From positions 1 to 10,882 of the forward strand of contig CAZVIQ010000026.1 in assembly GCA_964626795.1 (NCBI GenBank): 10,882 nt of DNA, read 5' to 3'. Source of the DNA: RGIG1840 sp964626795. GTDB taxonomy: Bacteria; Bacillota_I; Bacilli_A; RF39; UBA660. Both the position numbers and the translations under genes were made by a program. Below, in pieces: positions 1 to 6,980 of this stretch (the stretch's first letter is position 1; each line of letters begins with the position of its first letter). The notes beneath the pieces are model-generated. The model did not search any database. It saw only the letters and a list, made by a program, of their open reading frames with translations, and was not told the origin of the DNA.

Positions 1-226
1 TCATTGTAATAACCTGTGTATCATTAAATACAAGTCTTAAATCAGCTGTTTCTATAACAGTCTGGTTTGCATTTTCATTACCTGTTACACTTGCAGTAAA
101 AAATGCATATGAAAGTCCTATAATTGTTAATATTACAAGTCCTATTATAGAAAAGCCTATTGCTAATAATTTGTTATTATATTTTTTCAAAAAAATCACA
201 CTACTTTCATAGTGTAATTTTATCAT
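1..226 (-). CDS. Exported, membrane-anchored protein with TasA/camelysin-like N-terminus (partial, C-terminus off the left edge)
   Basis: This reading frame runs leftward from an ATG at 226-224 off the window edge, giving 75 residues. AAGGA lies 8 bases before the ATG, which decides the start; the in-frame TTG at residue 13, directly before two lysines, lacks a good ribosome site but would give a more usual-looking signal peptide. Residues 14-20 are basic and are followed by one hydrophobic helix (about 20-42) ending in SYAFFTASVTGN, then by a hydrophilic beta-rich stretch (VIETADLRLVFND). A late signal peptide ending in an AFFTA-like motif, followed by a strand reporting 'ADLxLxF', is what I associate with SipW-processed TasA/camelysin-type surface proteins of Bacillota. 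That family assignment is inference, since most of the protein is missing. It lies 50 bases after the carboxypeptidase gene on the same strand and no terminator is visible between them. Confidence 0.6.
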   Translation of the reverse strand, partial: MIKLHYESSVIFLKKYNNKLLAIGFSIIGLVILTIIGLSYAFFTASVTGNENANQTVIETADLRLVFNDTQVITM

Positions 227-276
227 TATACTATTCCTTTTTCAAGAATAAACTTTGTCGATTTTTAATAGTTGTA

Positions 277-1323
277 CTATTTCCAAAATACTAACATCTT
301 TTTTATTGTCTTTATTTTACTATTACTATTTATTCCATATAAGGTTTCAGAATGTATTGTTTTATCATTTAATATAACATTTACTGAACCTGTTACTGAA
401 TTTTTAATTTTTTTATTTAGAACAATATCAATTCTTAATTTTTTTATTTCTTCTTTTGTCAAAAGCATATAAAAGTCATTTTTTATGTACAAGTGATAAT
501 TTTTATATTTTTTGTCTTTAAATGAAAAAGTAAAACTATCTAAAACTTTATATCTTTCATATTCATCAAAATATTTTTCATATAGTCCCTTATGAGTATT
601 AAATCTATCTGTATCTTTAATAGTCGCAACTATTAAGTTTTTACTATTTTTAGTTGCGCTTGAAACAAATACATGCTTGCTCTTTTCTGTATATCCTATT
701 TTTCCACCTGTAGCGTACTTGTACGAACTTAAAAGTTTGTTTTTATTGTACCATTCATGAGTAGTAATATTTGTTTTAACAATGTACTTTTTAGTTTTAG
801 TTATTTCTCTAAACTCCTCGTTTTTCATAGCATATCTCATCATTACAGCTAAATCATAAGCACAGGAATAATTTTTTGTATCATCATCAAGTCCATGTGT
901 ATTTTCAAAAACTGTGTTTTTCATTCCAATATTTGTTGCAGTATTGTTCATCTTATTTACAAATTTCTCTAATCCTCCGTTATTTTCAGCTATAATCATT
1001 GCTGCATCATTTCCACTTCTAAGCATAAGCCCATAAAGTAAATCTTCTAAAGTAAACACTTCACCTTCTTTAGCGTAAATCATAGATCCATATACTTCAC
1101 TTATTATATTTGAAGTAATATATTTTTTATTAAGTTCTCCTTCTTCAAGCGCTACTAAAGTTGTCATAACTTTTGTAGTGGAAGCTATAAGATAACTTTT
1201 CATCATATTTGAACCTGCTAGAATTCTTCCCGAATCTGCATCCATAACAGCGTACGCTTCAGAGTATGCATTTACAGTATTAGGTATCAATAATAACAGA
1301 ATTAAAATTATAAACTTTTTCAT
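277..1323 (-). CDS. D-alanyl-D-alanine carboxypeptidase (serine, S11/DacF type)
   Basis: This is a low-molecular-weight penicillin-binding protein that trims the terminal D-Ala from peptidoglycan stem peptides outside the cell. Residues 1-19 form a signal peptide (Lys-Lys, hydrophobic core, ending VNA). The S11 motifs are in order: SxxK as S48-T-T-K51, SGN at 103-105 within LRSGNDAA, and the third motif at 208-210. That third motif reads KIG (GGKIGYTEKS) instead of the usual KTG, and the DNA clearly codes ATA (Ile). The peptidase domain covers about 20-240 and is followed by a C-terminal beta-rich region to residue 348. No hydrophobic C-terminal anchor is obvious. The start is supported by AGGAGA upstream. 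It follows the lipoprotein gene by 56 bases, with a hairpin terminator between them, so it may rely on readthrough or on a promoter I could not identify. Family assignment is secure; whether the KIG enzyme is fully active is open. Confidence 0.92.
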   Translation of the reverse strand: MKKFIILILLLLIPNTVNAYSEAYAVMDADSGRILAGSNMMKSYLIASTTKVMTTLVALEEGELNKKYITSNIISEVYGSMIYAKEGEVFTLEDLLYGLMLRSGNDAAMIIAENNGGLEKFVNKMNNTATNIGMKNTVFENTHGLDDDTKNYSCAYDLAVMMRYAMKNEEFREITKTKKYIVKTNITTHEWYNKNKLLSSYKYATGGKIGYTEKSKHVFVSSATKNSKNLIVATIKDTDRFNTHKGLYEKYFDEYERYKVLDSFTFSFKDKKYKNYHLYIKNDFYMLLTKEEIKKLRIDIVLNKKIKNSVTGSVNVILNDKTIHSETLYGINSNSKIKTIKKMLVFWK

Positions 1324-1362
1324 AGGGTCTCCTATAAAAACAATATGAACAAATCAATAAAA

Positions 1363-1392
1363 AAATAATAAGTTTTTTATTACTTATTATTT
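1363..1392 (-). terminator. Rho-independent terminator after the lipoprotein gene
   Basis: On the minus strand, AAATAATAAGT (1392-1382) pairs perfectly over 11 bp with ACTTATTATTT (1373-1363) around an 8-base A-rich loop, and T residues follow. The stem begins inside the last codons of the lipoprotein gene and the stop codon straddles the stem and loop. The stem is AT-rich, so termination may be partial, leaving readthrough into the carboxypeptidase gene. Confidence 0.6.
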
Positions 1393-1931
1393 CCGTAGTC
1401 ATATAGACCATATATTTTTTCTTTAGTAGTGTTACCTACTTCATCAACCGTCCATACATCATCAACTTTTGTTAAATTAAATTCTATAGTATAATCTACT
1501 GTCTTTGAATATTTTAACATTTCATCAAGCTCATATTTAGAGTATTTATCTTTATCGAGAGCATTATCTGTATAAAAATCATTTGGATTCTCTGTATAGT
1601 AAGTTTTACTTTCTCCTCTTGATTTAACTAAATCATATACAGTTATTTTAGCAGTTACAGTAGCCTTATCACCATTGACTTCTTCACTTACTATTTCATA
1701 TTTTAAATTTGTCAGTTGTCTTTCAATTACATCTTTATATATCTTACTGTTTGCTTCATTTAAACTCTCTGTCTCAACCATTAAATCTATATCACCTTTT
1801 ACATCATCATTTAAAGACACATATCTTGAAAGATACTCTTCAGTTCTTTTTGTAGGGGTATTCATAGTGTCACATCCGGTAAATAAAAATATAGAAACTA
1901 ATAATAAAGTGATAAGCAAAGTTTTTTTCAT
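1380..1931 (-). CDS. Secreted lipoprotein of unknown function
   Basis: The 183-residue product starts with a lipoprotein signal peptide: Lys2-Lys3, a hydrophobic stretch, then L-F-T-G-C with the lipidated cysteine at position 20. The mature protein should therefore be tethered to the outer face of the membrane. The remainder is charged and soluble, with an N-terminal helical half and a C-terminal beta half whose pattern (VNGDKATVTAKITVYD, then VDYTIEFNLTKVDDVWTVDEVG) resembles NTF2-like or DUF-type extracytoplasmic domains. This fold guess is inference and I cannot name a family. The ribosome site AGGAGG before the ATG is strong. A candidate promoter lies just upstream and a terminator overlaps its stop, so it may be a single-gene unit placed between the UPF0736 and carboxypeptidase genes. 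Confidence 0.85.
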   Translation of the reverse strand: MKKTLLITLLLVSIFLFTGCDTMNTPTKRTEEYLSRYVSLNDDVKGDIDLMVETESLNEANSKIYKDVIERQLTNLKYEIVSEEVNGDKATVTAKITVYDLVKSRGESKTYYTENPNDFYTDNALDKDKYSKYELDEMLKYSKTVDYTIEFNLTKVDDVWTVDEVGNTTKEKIYGLYDYGNNK

Positions 1932-1971
1932 AATTCCTCCTCTTATTATTATTCTTTATCAAAAGTTAAAT

Positions 1972-1999
1972 TTTATACATTTTTTAATTACACTACCAA
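1972..1999 (-). promoter_or_regulatory. Candidate sigma-A promoter for the lipoprotein gene
   Basis: On the minus strand, TTGGTA (1999-1994) and TATAAA (1977-1972) are separated by 16 bases. The -35 element lies in the last codons of the UPF0736 gene, and transcription would start about 35 bases before the lipoprotein ATG. In such AT-rich DNA chance matches are common, so confidence is moderate. Confidence 0.4.
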
Positions 2000-2605
2000 T
2001 TTTAGTAAATCCATAAATTCTCTATGTTTTTCAGTAAATTCTTTTTTTATACTATCAACTAAATTATCATAAGTTTCATTTGTTTTTCCAAACCATTCAT
2101 AGCATAAATAATCTATTTTACTTTTATCTGTTTTTATCTTTTCAAGTTCATTTATTATACCCCCTACAAGTTTATTTTCTTTTCGCGTTAAATTATTTAT
2201 TTCATATTTATTATTAAGAGATTTATATTTTATATCTTTTAATATTAAAGTTTCTGTTATATCCATAATTTCTAATTCTTCTCCAACACTTATACTACTT
2301 AATTCAAGTATTTGACCTTCTTTATTAAATGTAACTACAATAGCTCTATTTAGATCAGAAAAAATACATCCATATTCTAAATATTCAATATTCTTGTTAT
2401 TAAATATTTCGCTTTTATTATAAATATTATTTAGAAATATTTTGTTAATTATAATATTTTTAGAAATTAATTCATCAAGCATTTCTTTTTTTATCCTAAG
2501 TAGTGGCATTTTTCTTACATGTTCGATTATATCGTTTTCACTCCACTCGTAGAATTCATAGAACTTATCATTGAAATTAACCCATATATCATAAATAAAA
2601 ATCAT
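1988..2605 (-). CDS. UPF0736 (DUF3603, YjbA-like) family protein
   Basis: A 205-residue soluble protein. The N-terminus MIFIYDIWVNF, then an 'EW' and MPLLRI at about residues 33-38, and later LTRKENKL and YEWF match my memory of the Bacillus UPF0736/YjbA family in the same order (MLYLYDVWVNWF, HEWR, QVPLLRV, LTRKE). The biochemical role of this family is not known. No signal peptide or membrane segment is visible, so it should be cytoplasmic. The start overlaps the end of the preceding small membrane protein gene by 17 bases, with AGGAAA as ribosome site inside that gene, so the two are co-translated. It is somewhat shorter than the roughly 250-residue Bacillus members, having lost some central and terminal sequence. 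Confidence 0.8.
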   Translation of the reverse strand: MIFIYDIWVNFNDKFYEFYEWSENDIIEHVRKMPLLRIKKEMLDELISKNIIINKIFLNNIYNKSEIFNNKNIEYLEYGCIFSDLNRAIVVTFNKEGQILELSSISVGEELEIMDITETLILKDIKYKSLNNKYEINNLTRKENKLVGGIINELEKIKTDKSKIDYLCYEWFGKTNETYDNLVDSIKKEFTEKHREFMDLLKLVV

Positions 2606-2813
2606 TGTTTTTTTCCTTTCTTTTATACATTGAAACTATTATTAATAGTATGCCAATAAATAACATTAAACATTCAATTCTTTTAGATATAAAATTTAAA
2701 TATTCAAAAAAATTGTAACCCATATTAAATAAATTACTATATAAAATCAAAAACATTAAAGATAAAGAACTTATTAAAACACCAATTATAAATAAAAATA
2801 TTCTTAAAAGCAT
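2589..2813 (-). CDS. Small two-helix membrane protein of unknown function
   Basis: The product has 74 residues with two hydrophobic helices (about 5-28 and 46-62), joined by a short aromatic and polar linker (NMGYNFFEYLNF) and followed by a basic, charged tail (YKRKEKNND). AAAGAGG lies 7 bases before the ATG, giving a good start. The 3' end overlaps the UPF0736 gene in another frame, which suggests translational coupling and a shared unit. I do not recognise a named family. It is divergent from uppP, with only 68 bases between the start codons. Confidence 0.7.
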   Translation of the reverse strand: MLLRIFLFIIGVLISSLSLMFLILYSNLFNMGYNFFEYLNFISKRIECLMLFIGILLIIVSMYKRKEKNNDFYL

Positions 2814-2835
2814 ATGTACACCTCTTTAAATTTTA

Positions 2836-2864
2836 TTTATAAAAGATGAAAAATATTATATAAT
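2836..2864 (+). promoter_or_regulatory. Candidate promoter for uppP
   Basis: TTTATA (2836-2841) and a perfect TATAAT (2859-2864) are 17 bases apart. The expected start of transcription, near 2871, would leave a leader of only about 11 bases and would begin at the ribosome site itself. Either the mRNA is nearly leaderless or the true promoter is elsewhere in this short divergent region. Confidence 0.3.
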
Positions 2865-2881
2865 GTTATAGGTGAAGAGAA

Positions 2882-3685
2882 ATGATAACAATTTTAAAAT
2901 ATATTTTATTAGGTATATTACAAGGTTTTACAGAACCGATTCCTGTTTCTTCCAGTGGGCATGTATTCATTCTTAAAAATATAATGGATTTGGGTTCCGT
3001 TGATTTAAATTTTGAAATAGTGGTAAATTTTGGAAGTTTATTGGCTATAATGATAATCTATTGGAAAGATATAAAAGAACTTATTACTAATTTTTTCAAA
3101 TTTATTTTTACGAAGGAAGTTAAATACGAAGCTGATTACAAATATTGTTGGCTTATAGTTTTAGGTGTTATTCCAGTCGGTATAGTTGGAGTACTTTTCA
3201 AAGATACTATTGAATCATATTTAAATAATATAAATATAATTGGTATTTCGTTTTTAATAACAGCAATATTTTTATTTTTTGTTAGAAATATTAAAGGAAA
3301 TAAGGAAGATAAAGATCTTACTTGGAAAGATGCTTTATTTATCGGACTTATTCAAATTATATCGGTTATACCTGGAATATCAAGAAGTGGTTCTACTTTA
3401 ATTGCTGCATTATTCAGAGATATAAAAAGAAGTCCAGCACTTAAATATTCATTTATGCTTTATATTCCAATTAGTATTGGAACAATGATTTTGGGCATAA
3501 AAGATATACTGGAACTTCCAAATTTAAATGATTTAATATTACCTTATTCTTTAGGCTTTCTTGCATCCTTTATAGTTTCATATTTTACCTTAAGATGGTT
3601 TATGAAACTTGTAAGAAAGGGAAATCTTATTTATTTCAGTTTATATTGTTTGGTTTTAGGAATATTAATATTAATATTCTTATAG
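2882..3685 (+). CDS. uppP: Undecaprenyl-diphosphatase UppP (BacA family)
   Basis: This integral membrane enzyme dephosphorylates undecaprenyl diphosphate to undecaprenyl phosphate, the lipid carrier recycled for peptidoglycan and other wall polymers. Overproduction of family members confers bacitracin resistance. The length of 267 residues is normal. The two catalytic motifs are present: (E/Q)xxxE as Q14-GFT-E18, followed by PVSSSGH with H27, and PGISRSGST at 164-172 with R168. About seven to eight hydrophobic segments cover most of the chain. The first motif reads TEPIP where TEFLP is usual, a mild change outside the catalytic residues. GGTGAAG precedes the ATG. It is the only long plus-strand gene here and ends directly before a bidirectional terminator shared with the converging leuS operon. 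Confidence 0.95.
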   Translation: MITILKYILLGILQGFTEPIPVSSSGHVFILKNIMDLGSVDLNFEIVVNFGSLLAIMIIYWKDIKELITNFFKFIFTKEVKYEADYKYCWLIVLGVIPVGIVGVLFKDTIESYLNNINIIGISFLITAIFLFFVRNIKGNKEDKDLTWKDALFIGLIQIISVIPGISRSGSTLIAALFRDIKRSPALKYSFMLYIPISIGTMILGIKDILELPNLNDLILPYSLGFLASFIVSYFTLRWFMKLVRKGNLIYFSLYCLVLGILILIFL

Positions 3686-3716
3686 AAAAAATTCTACAAT
3701 AAATGTAGAATTTTTT
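3686..3716. terminator. Bidirectional terminator between uppP and the leuS operon
   Basis: AAAAAATTCTACA (3686-3698) pairs perfectly over 13 bp with TGTAGAATTTTTT (3704-3716) around the 5-base loop ATAAA. The flanking A and T runs give a U tail in both directions. It begins immediately after the uppP TAG and lies 4 bases from the Nudix gene stop, so it serves both converging units. Confidence 0.9.
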
Positions 3717-3719
3717 TGT

Positions 3720-4127
3720 TTATATATTTTTTATATTTTTAACTTTTTCAAATAGTTTAGAATGCATTTCAGAATAAGTTAGATTTTCTGGTTCTTTTTC
3801 AAAATAAGATATTTTCTGAATTTCAGAGTCAGGCAATTTATCAAGCTCTTCTATTACCGCATAGTACAATAAAGCATATTGAGAAACCATATATATACTT
3901 ATTGGTTCTATAGAAAACTTTACTGCACCTGTTTCTTCATAAAGTTCTCTTTTAGCAGCTTCTAAAGGAGTTTCTCCATCTTCCACATGTCCACCTGGAA
4001 TTTCCCAAGTGTTTCTTTCTTTATGCTTGCAGTAAATCCATTTTCCATTAAAGTTACTTACAATAACTACACGTCTAATTAAAGAATCTTCTATTGTTCC
4101 TAATTCAAAGAATTGAATTTCCTTCAT
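3720..4127 (-). CDS. Nudix hydrolase (NUDIX family pyrophosphohydrolase)
   Basis: A 135-residue protein with a perfect Nudix box (G-x5-E-x7-R-E-U-x-E-E-x-G-U) at residues 46-68: G46, E52, R60-E61, E64-E65, G67. Nudix enzymes hydrolyse a nucleoside diphosphate linked to another group, and the two box glutamates bind the metal. WEIPGGHVEDGE just before and within the box, together with the single-domain architecture, resembles YtkD/MutT-like NTP pyrophosphohydrolases, but the substrate cannot be read from sequence. GGAGG precedes the ATG and the gap from the leuS stop is only 23 bases, so it is the last gene of the T-box-controlled leuS operon. LeuS here also carries an inserted Nudix domain; the two differ clearly in sequence outside the box. 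Confidence 0.93.
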   Translation of the reverse strand: MKEIQFFELGTIEDSLIRRVVIVSNFNGKWIYCKHKERNTWEIPGGHVEDGETPLEAAKRELYEETGAVKFSIEPISIYMVSQYALLYYAVIEELDKLPDSEIQKISYFEKEPENLTYSEMHSKLFEKVKNIKNI

Positions 4128-4150
4128 TTATCCTCCATAACCTTTTATTT

Positions 4151-6979
4151 TTATTTAACGACAATATTAACTATACGATTTTTAACTACTATTTCTTTAA
4201 TTATTTCTTTTTCTATTAAATGTTTTTTTACATTTTCTTCTTCGTGTGAAAGTCTTAATACTTCTTCATCACTTAAATCTTTTGAAACTTTAATAGTTCC
4301 TCTTACTTTTCCGTTTATAGAAATCGCTATTGTTACTTCTTCATCTTGAATTTTGTGTTCATCATAAATAGGCCAGCTAGTTTCACATATTCTCTTATCA
4401 TTAAACATTGAATTTAGTTCTTCTGTAATATGAGGAGCAATTGGATTTAATAGTTTTAATAATGTTATATAATCTTTTGAAGTAATTTTTTCTTCTTTCT
4501 CATATTCATTTAGTAATATCATTAAAGAAGAAACTGCAGTATTGTATTTCATATTATCTAAATCATAACTTACTTTTTTAATAGTTTGATTTATTTTAAT
4601 TTCAAGATTACTAGTATATTCATCTGTTTTAATTACTTTATCTTTAATTCTATAAATTCTATCTAAGAATTTTTTACATCCTTTAAGACCATTTTCACTC
4701 CAAGAAGCCTCTTTTTCGTAATCACCAATAAACATTTCATAAGTTCTTAAAGCATCTGATCCAAACTCTTTAACCATATCATCAGGATTTACAACATTAC
4801 CATAGCTTTTACTCATCTTTTGTCCATCTTCTCCAAGTATCATTCCATGAGATACACGTTTTTTAAATGGTTCTTTATTTGGAACAAGTCCTATATTATA
4901 CAAAAACTGATTCCAAAATCTTGCATAAAGTAAATGTCTTGTAGCGTGCTCCATACCACCATTATAATAATCTACCATGCCCCAGTAATTAAGTGCGTCA
5001 TTTGATACAAATTCTTTTTTATTATTTGGATCCATATATCTAAGCCAATACCAAGAAGAACCCGCCCAGTTTGGCATTGTATCTGTTTCTCTTTTAGCTT
5101 CTTTACCACATTTAGGACATTTAGTATTAACCCAGTCTTTTATTTTAGCAAGTGGGCTTTCTCCATCATCAGTAGGCTCATATTCAGCTACATCTGGAAG
5201 CACAACCGGAAGATCTTCATAAGGAACTGGAACCCAGCCACACTCTTCACAATGAACTAAAGGTATTGGTTCTCCCCAGAATCTTTGTCTCGAGAAAATC
5301 CAGTCTTGAAGGCGATAATTTACCTTAGGTTTTCCTAATCCTTTTTCTTCTAAAAATTCAAACATTTTATCAATAGAATCTTTTTTGTTATCGCATCCGT
5401 TTAAAAATTCAGAATTTATCATTACTCCATCACCAGTATAAGCACAAGTTTCAAAATTATATTCAAATACCCTTTTATGAAGTTCATCTTTAATATCTTG
5501 CTCTATCTCTTTTTTAGTTTTCCATTCTACTTTAAAATTATTTTCTTCTTCTATATCAAGATTCTGATTTTCAACATTTTCACTTAATAGTTCAAAATAT
5601 ACTCCTGTTGCATCTATTTCATAAGCCTTGTTTTTATTAAAAGCAAAATAATGATGATTAATTGTTGGACTCGTTTTAATAAATTTCAAATCATTATATC
5701 CTGTTTCTTCTATTATTTCTCTTTCAGCACATTCTATAGTTGTTTCGTTTTCTTTAATACTTCCACCAATTAATAATCTTCCACCTAAATCACCCCAATT
5801 TAAAGTTAAATACTTATCAATTTTAGGATTATATACTAAAGCAACTATACTTTTTTTATAAGATTCATTTTCTCTTTTTTCACCAGTTACTTCTTTAATA
5901 ACTTCTATTATTTCAATTCCAAACTTTTTAGCAAATTCATAATCTCTTTCATCATGAGCGGGAACTGCCATTATAGCACCTGTTCCATAACCCATCATTA
6001 CATAATCACTTATCCAGATTTCTATTTCTTTATTGTTAACAGGATTTATTCCACTTATTCCTTCAAGCTTAACACCAGTTTTATCCTTAACAAGTTCAGT
6101 CCTTTCAAACTCTGTTTTTTCTTTTGCTTTTTGTCTATATCCCAAAACTTCATTTATATTTTTAATTTTATTAGATAATTTATCAATAATAGGATGTTCT
6201 GGCGCTACAACCATAAAGGTAACTCCAAAAAGTGTATCAGGTCTTGTAGTAAACACTTCAAGTTTTTCATCTGTATTTTTTATATTAAAAGCTACTTCTG
6301 CACCTGTACTTTTACCTATCCAATTTATCTGAGCAATTTTAATTTTATCTTGAAATTCAGTTTCTTCTAGTCCTTTAATTAAATCTTCAGCATAATCACT
6401 CATTTTAAGCATCCATTGTTCTTTTTCTTTTTGAACAACTTTACTTCCACATCTCTCACAAACTCCACCACTAGAATCCTCATTTGAAAGACCTGTTTTA
6501 CAAGTAGGACACCAATTAATATCTTTCTTTGCTTTATAAGCCATATTATGTTCAAAAAATTTTAAAAACTGCCACTGAGTCCATTTATAATATTCGGGAT
6601 CAGTTGTTGAAAACTCACGATTCCAGTCAAATAATATTCCTAATTTTTGAATCTGCTCTTTAAAAGTTTTAATATTTTCTTTTACTGCATCCTTAGGATG
6701 AATATGATTTTTAATAGCATATTGTTCTGCAGGAGCCCCAAACGCATCCCAGCCAATAGGAAAAAGAACGTTATAACCCATCATTCGCTTTTTTCTTGCC
6801 ATTGAATCAAGTGCAGTATAACTTCTTACATGTCCAACATGAAGTCCGCTTCCACTTGGATACGGAAATTCAATTAAATAATAAAACTTTTCCTTATCGC
6901 TGTTGTTGCTAGCTTCATATGTTTTATTTTCTTTCCAGTATTCTTGCCATTTTTTCTCTATTTTTAAATGATCAAACAT
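4151..6979 (-). CDS. leuS: Leucyl-tRNA synthetase with an inserted Nudix domain
   Basis: This class Ia synthetase charges tRNA-Leu with leucine. Visible features in order: HIGH-type motif H47-V-G-H50; a cysteine knuckle C157/C160/C174/C177; CP1 editing domain with FTTRPDTLFG (243-252) and the GTGAIMAVP...HDERD stretch (333-346); a Nudix domain (about 374-508); return to LeuRS with YTGDG (514-518) and SRQRFWGEPIP (563-573); a second knuckle C577/C580/C621/C624; KMSKS at 721-725; and an anticodon-binding and C-terminal domain to residue 942. The usual bacterial length is about 800-880, and the roughly 130-140 residues replace a short linker found there in other LeuRSs. All synthetase motifs are intact and the frame is continuous, so this is a designed insertion and not a fused error. 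The ribosome site GGAGAAG lies in the last codons of the upstream gene, with one base between its stop and this ATG, implying translational coupling. Confidence 0.97.
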   Translation of the reverse strand: MFDHLKIEKKWQEYWKENKTYEASNNSDKEKFYYLIEFPYPSGSGLHVGHVRSYTALDSMARKKRMMGYNVLFPIGWDAFGAPAEQYAIKNHIHPKDAVKENIKTFKEQIQKLGILFDWNREFSTTDPEYYKWTQWQFLKFFEHNMAYKAKKDINWCPTCKTGLSNEDSSGGVCERCGSKVVQKEKEQWMLKMSDYAEDLIKGLEETEFQDKIKIAQINWIGKSTGAEVAFNIKNTDEKLEVFTTRPDTLFGVTFMVVAPEHPIIDKLSNKIKNINEVLGYRQKAKEKTEFERTELVKDKTGVKLEGISGINPVNNKEIEIWISDYVMMGYGTGAIMAVPAHDERDYEFAKKFGIEIIEVIKEVTGEKRENESYKKSIVALVYNPKIDKYLTLNWGDLGGRLLIGGSIKENETTIECAEREIIEETGYNDLKFIKTSPTINHHYFAFNKNKAYEIDATGVYFELLSENVENQNLDIEEENNFKVEWKTKKEIEQDIKDELHKRVFEYNFETCAYTGDGVMINSEFLNGCDNKKDSIDKMFEFLEEKGLGKPKVNYRLQDWIFSRQRFWGEPIPLVHCEECGWVPVPYEDLPVVLPDVAEYEPTDDGESPLAKIKDWVNTKCPKCGKEAKRETDTMPNWAGSSWYWLRYMDPNNKKEFVSNDALNYWGMVDYYNGGMEHATRHLLYARFWNQFLYNIGLVPNKEPFKKRVSHGMILGEDGQKMSKSYGNVVNPDDMVKEFGSDALRTYEMFIGDYEKEASWSENGLKGCKKFLDRIYRIKDKVIKTDEYTSNLEIKINQTIKKVSYDLDNMKYNTAVSSLMILLNEYEKEEKITSKDYITLLKLLNPIAPHITEELNSMFNDKRICETSWPIYDEHKIQDEEVTIAISINGKVRGTIKVSKDLSDEEVLRLSHEEENVKKHLIEKEIIKEIVVKNRIVNIVVK
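5456..5860 (-). other. Nudix domain inserted in the LeuRS CP1 editing domain
   Basis: Residues about 374-508 of LeuRS form a self-contained Nudix fold. It starts with a beta strand (KKSIVALVYNP) and holds a perfect Nudix box at 406-428 (G406, E412, R420-E421, E424-E425, G427). It continues with strands around NHHYFAF and DATGVYFEL, then a charged helix (KTKKEIEQDIKDELHKRV). The insertion lies between HDERD (342-346), the conserved editing-pocket motif, and YTGDG (514-518). All metal-binding glutamates are present, so it is probably catalytic. Its substrate is unknown. Confidence 0.9.
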
Positions 6980-6980
6980 T

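Noticed and set aside
227..276. Terminator between the carboxypeptidase and the edge gene (AATAGT-ACA-ACTATT hairpin)
   Set aside because: The stem is 6 bp with a 3-base loop and is followed by A residues on the coding strand, so it does not look like a terminator.
272..472. Plus-strand open frame with a hydrophobic 66-residue product
   Set aside because: It lies wholly opposite the carboxypeptidase gene and the hydrophobicity comes from the A-rich complementary strand; no ribosome site.
1675..2016. Plus-strand open frame of 113 residues
   Set aside because: It is antisense to the lipoprotein and UPF0736 genes, without a ribosome site, and its composition is that of a shadow frame.
4113..4349. 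Plus-strand open frame of 78 residues opposite leuS
   Set aside because: Serine-, phenylalanine- and threonine-rich product typical of a frame opposite an AT-rich gene; leuS is certain on the other strand.
5456..5860. A separate Nudix gene or frameshifted pseudogene within leuS
   Set aside because: The frame is continuous from LeuRS into the Nudix domain and back, without a stop, start signal or frame shift, so it is an insertion domain.
5954..6332. Two overlapping plus-strand frames opposite leuS
   Set aside because: Both are antisense to well-conserved LeuRS motifs and lack start signals.
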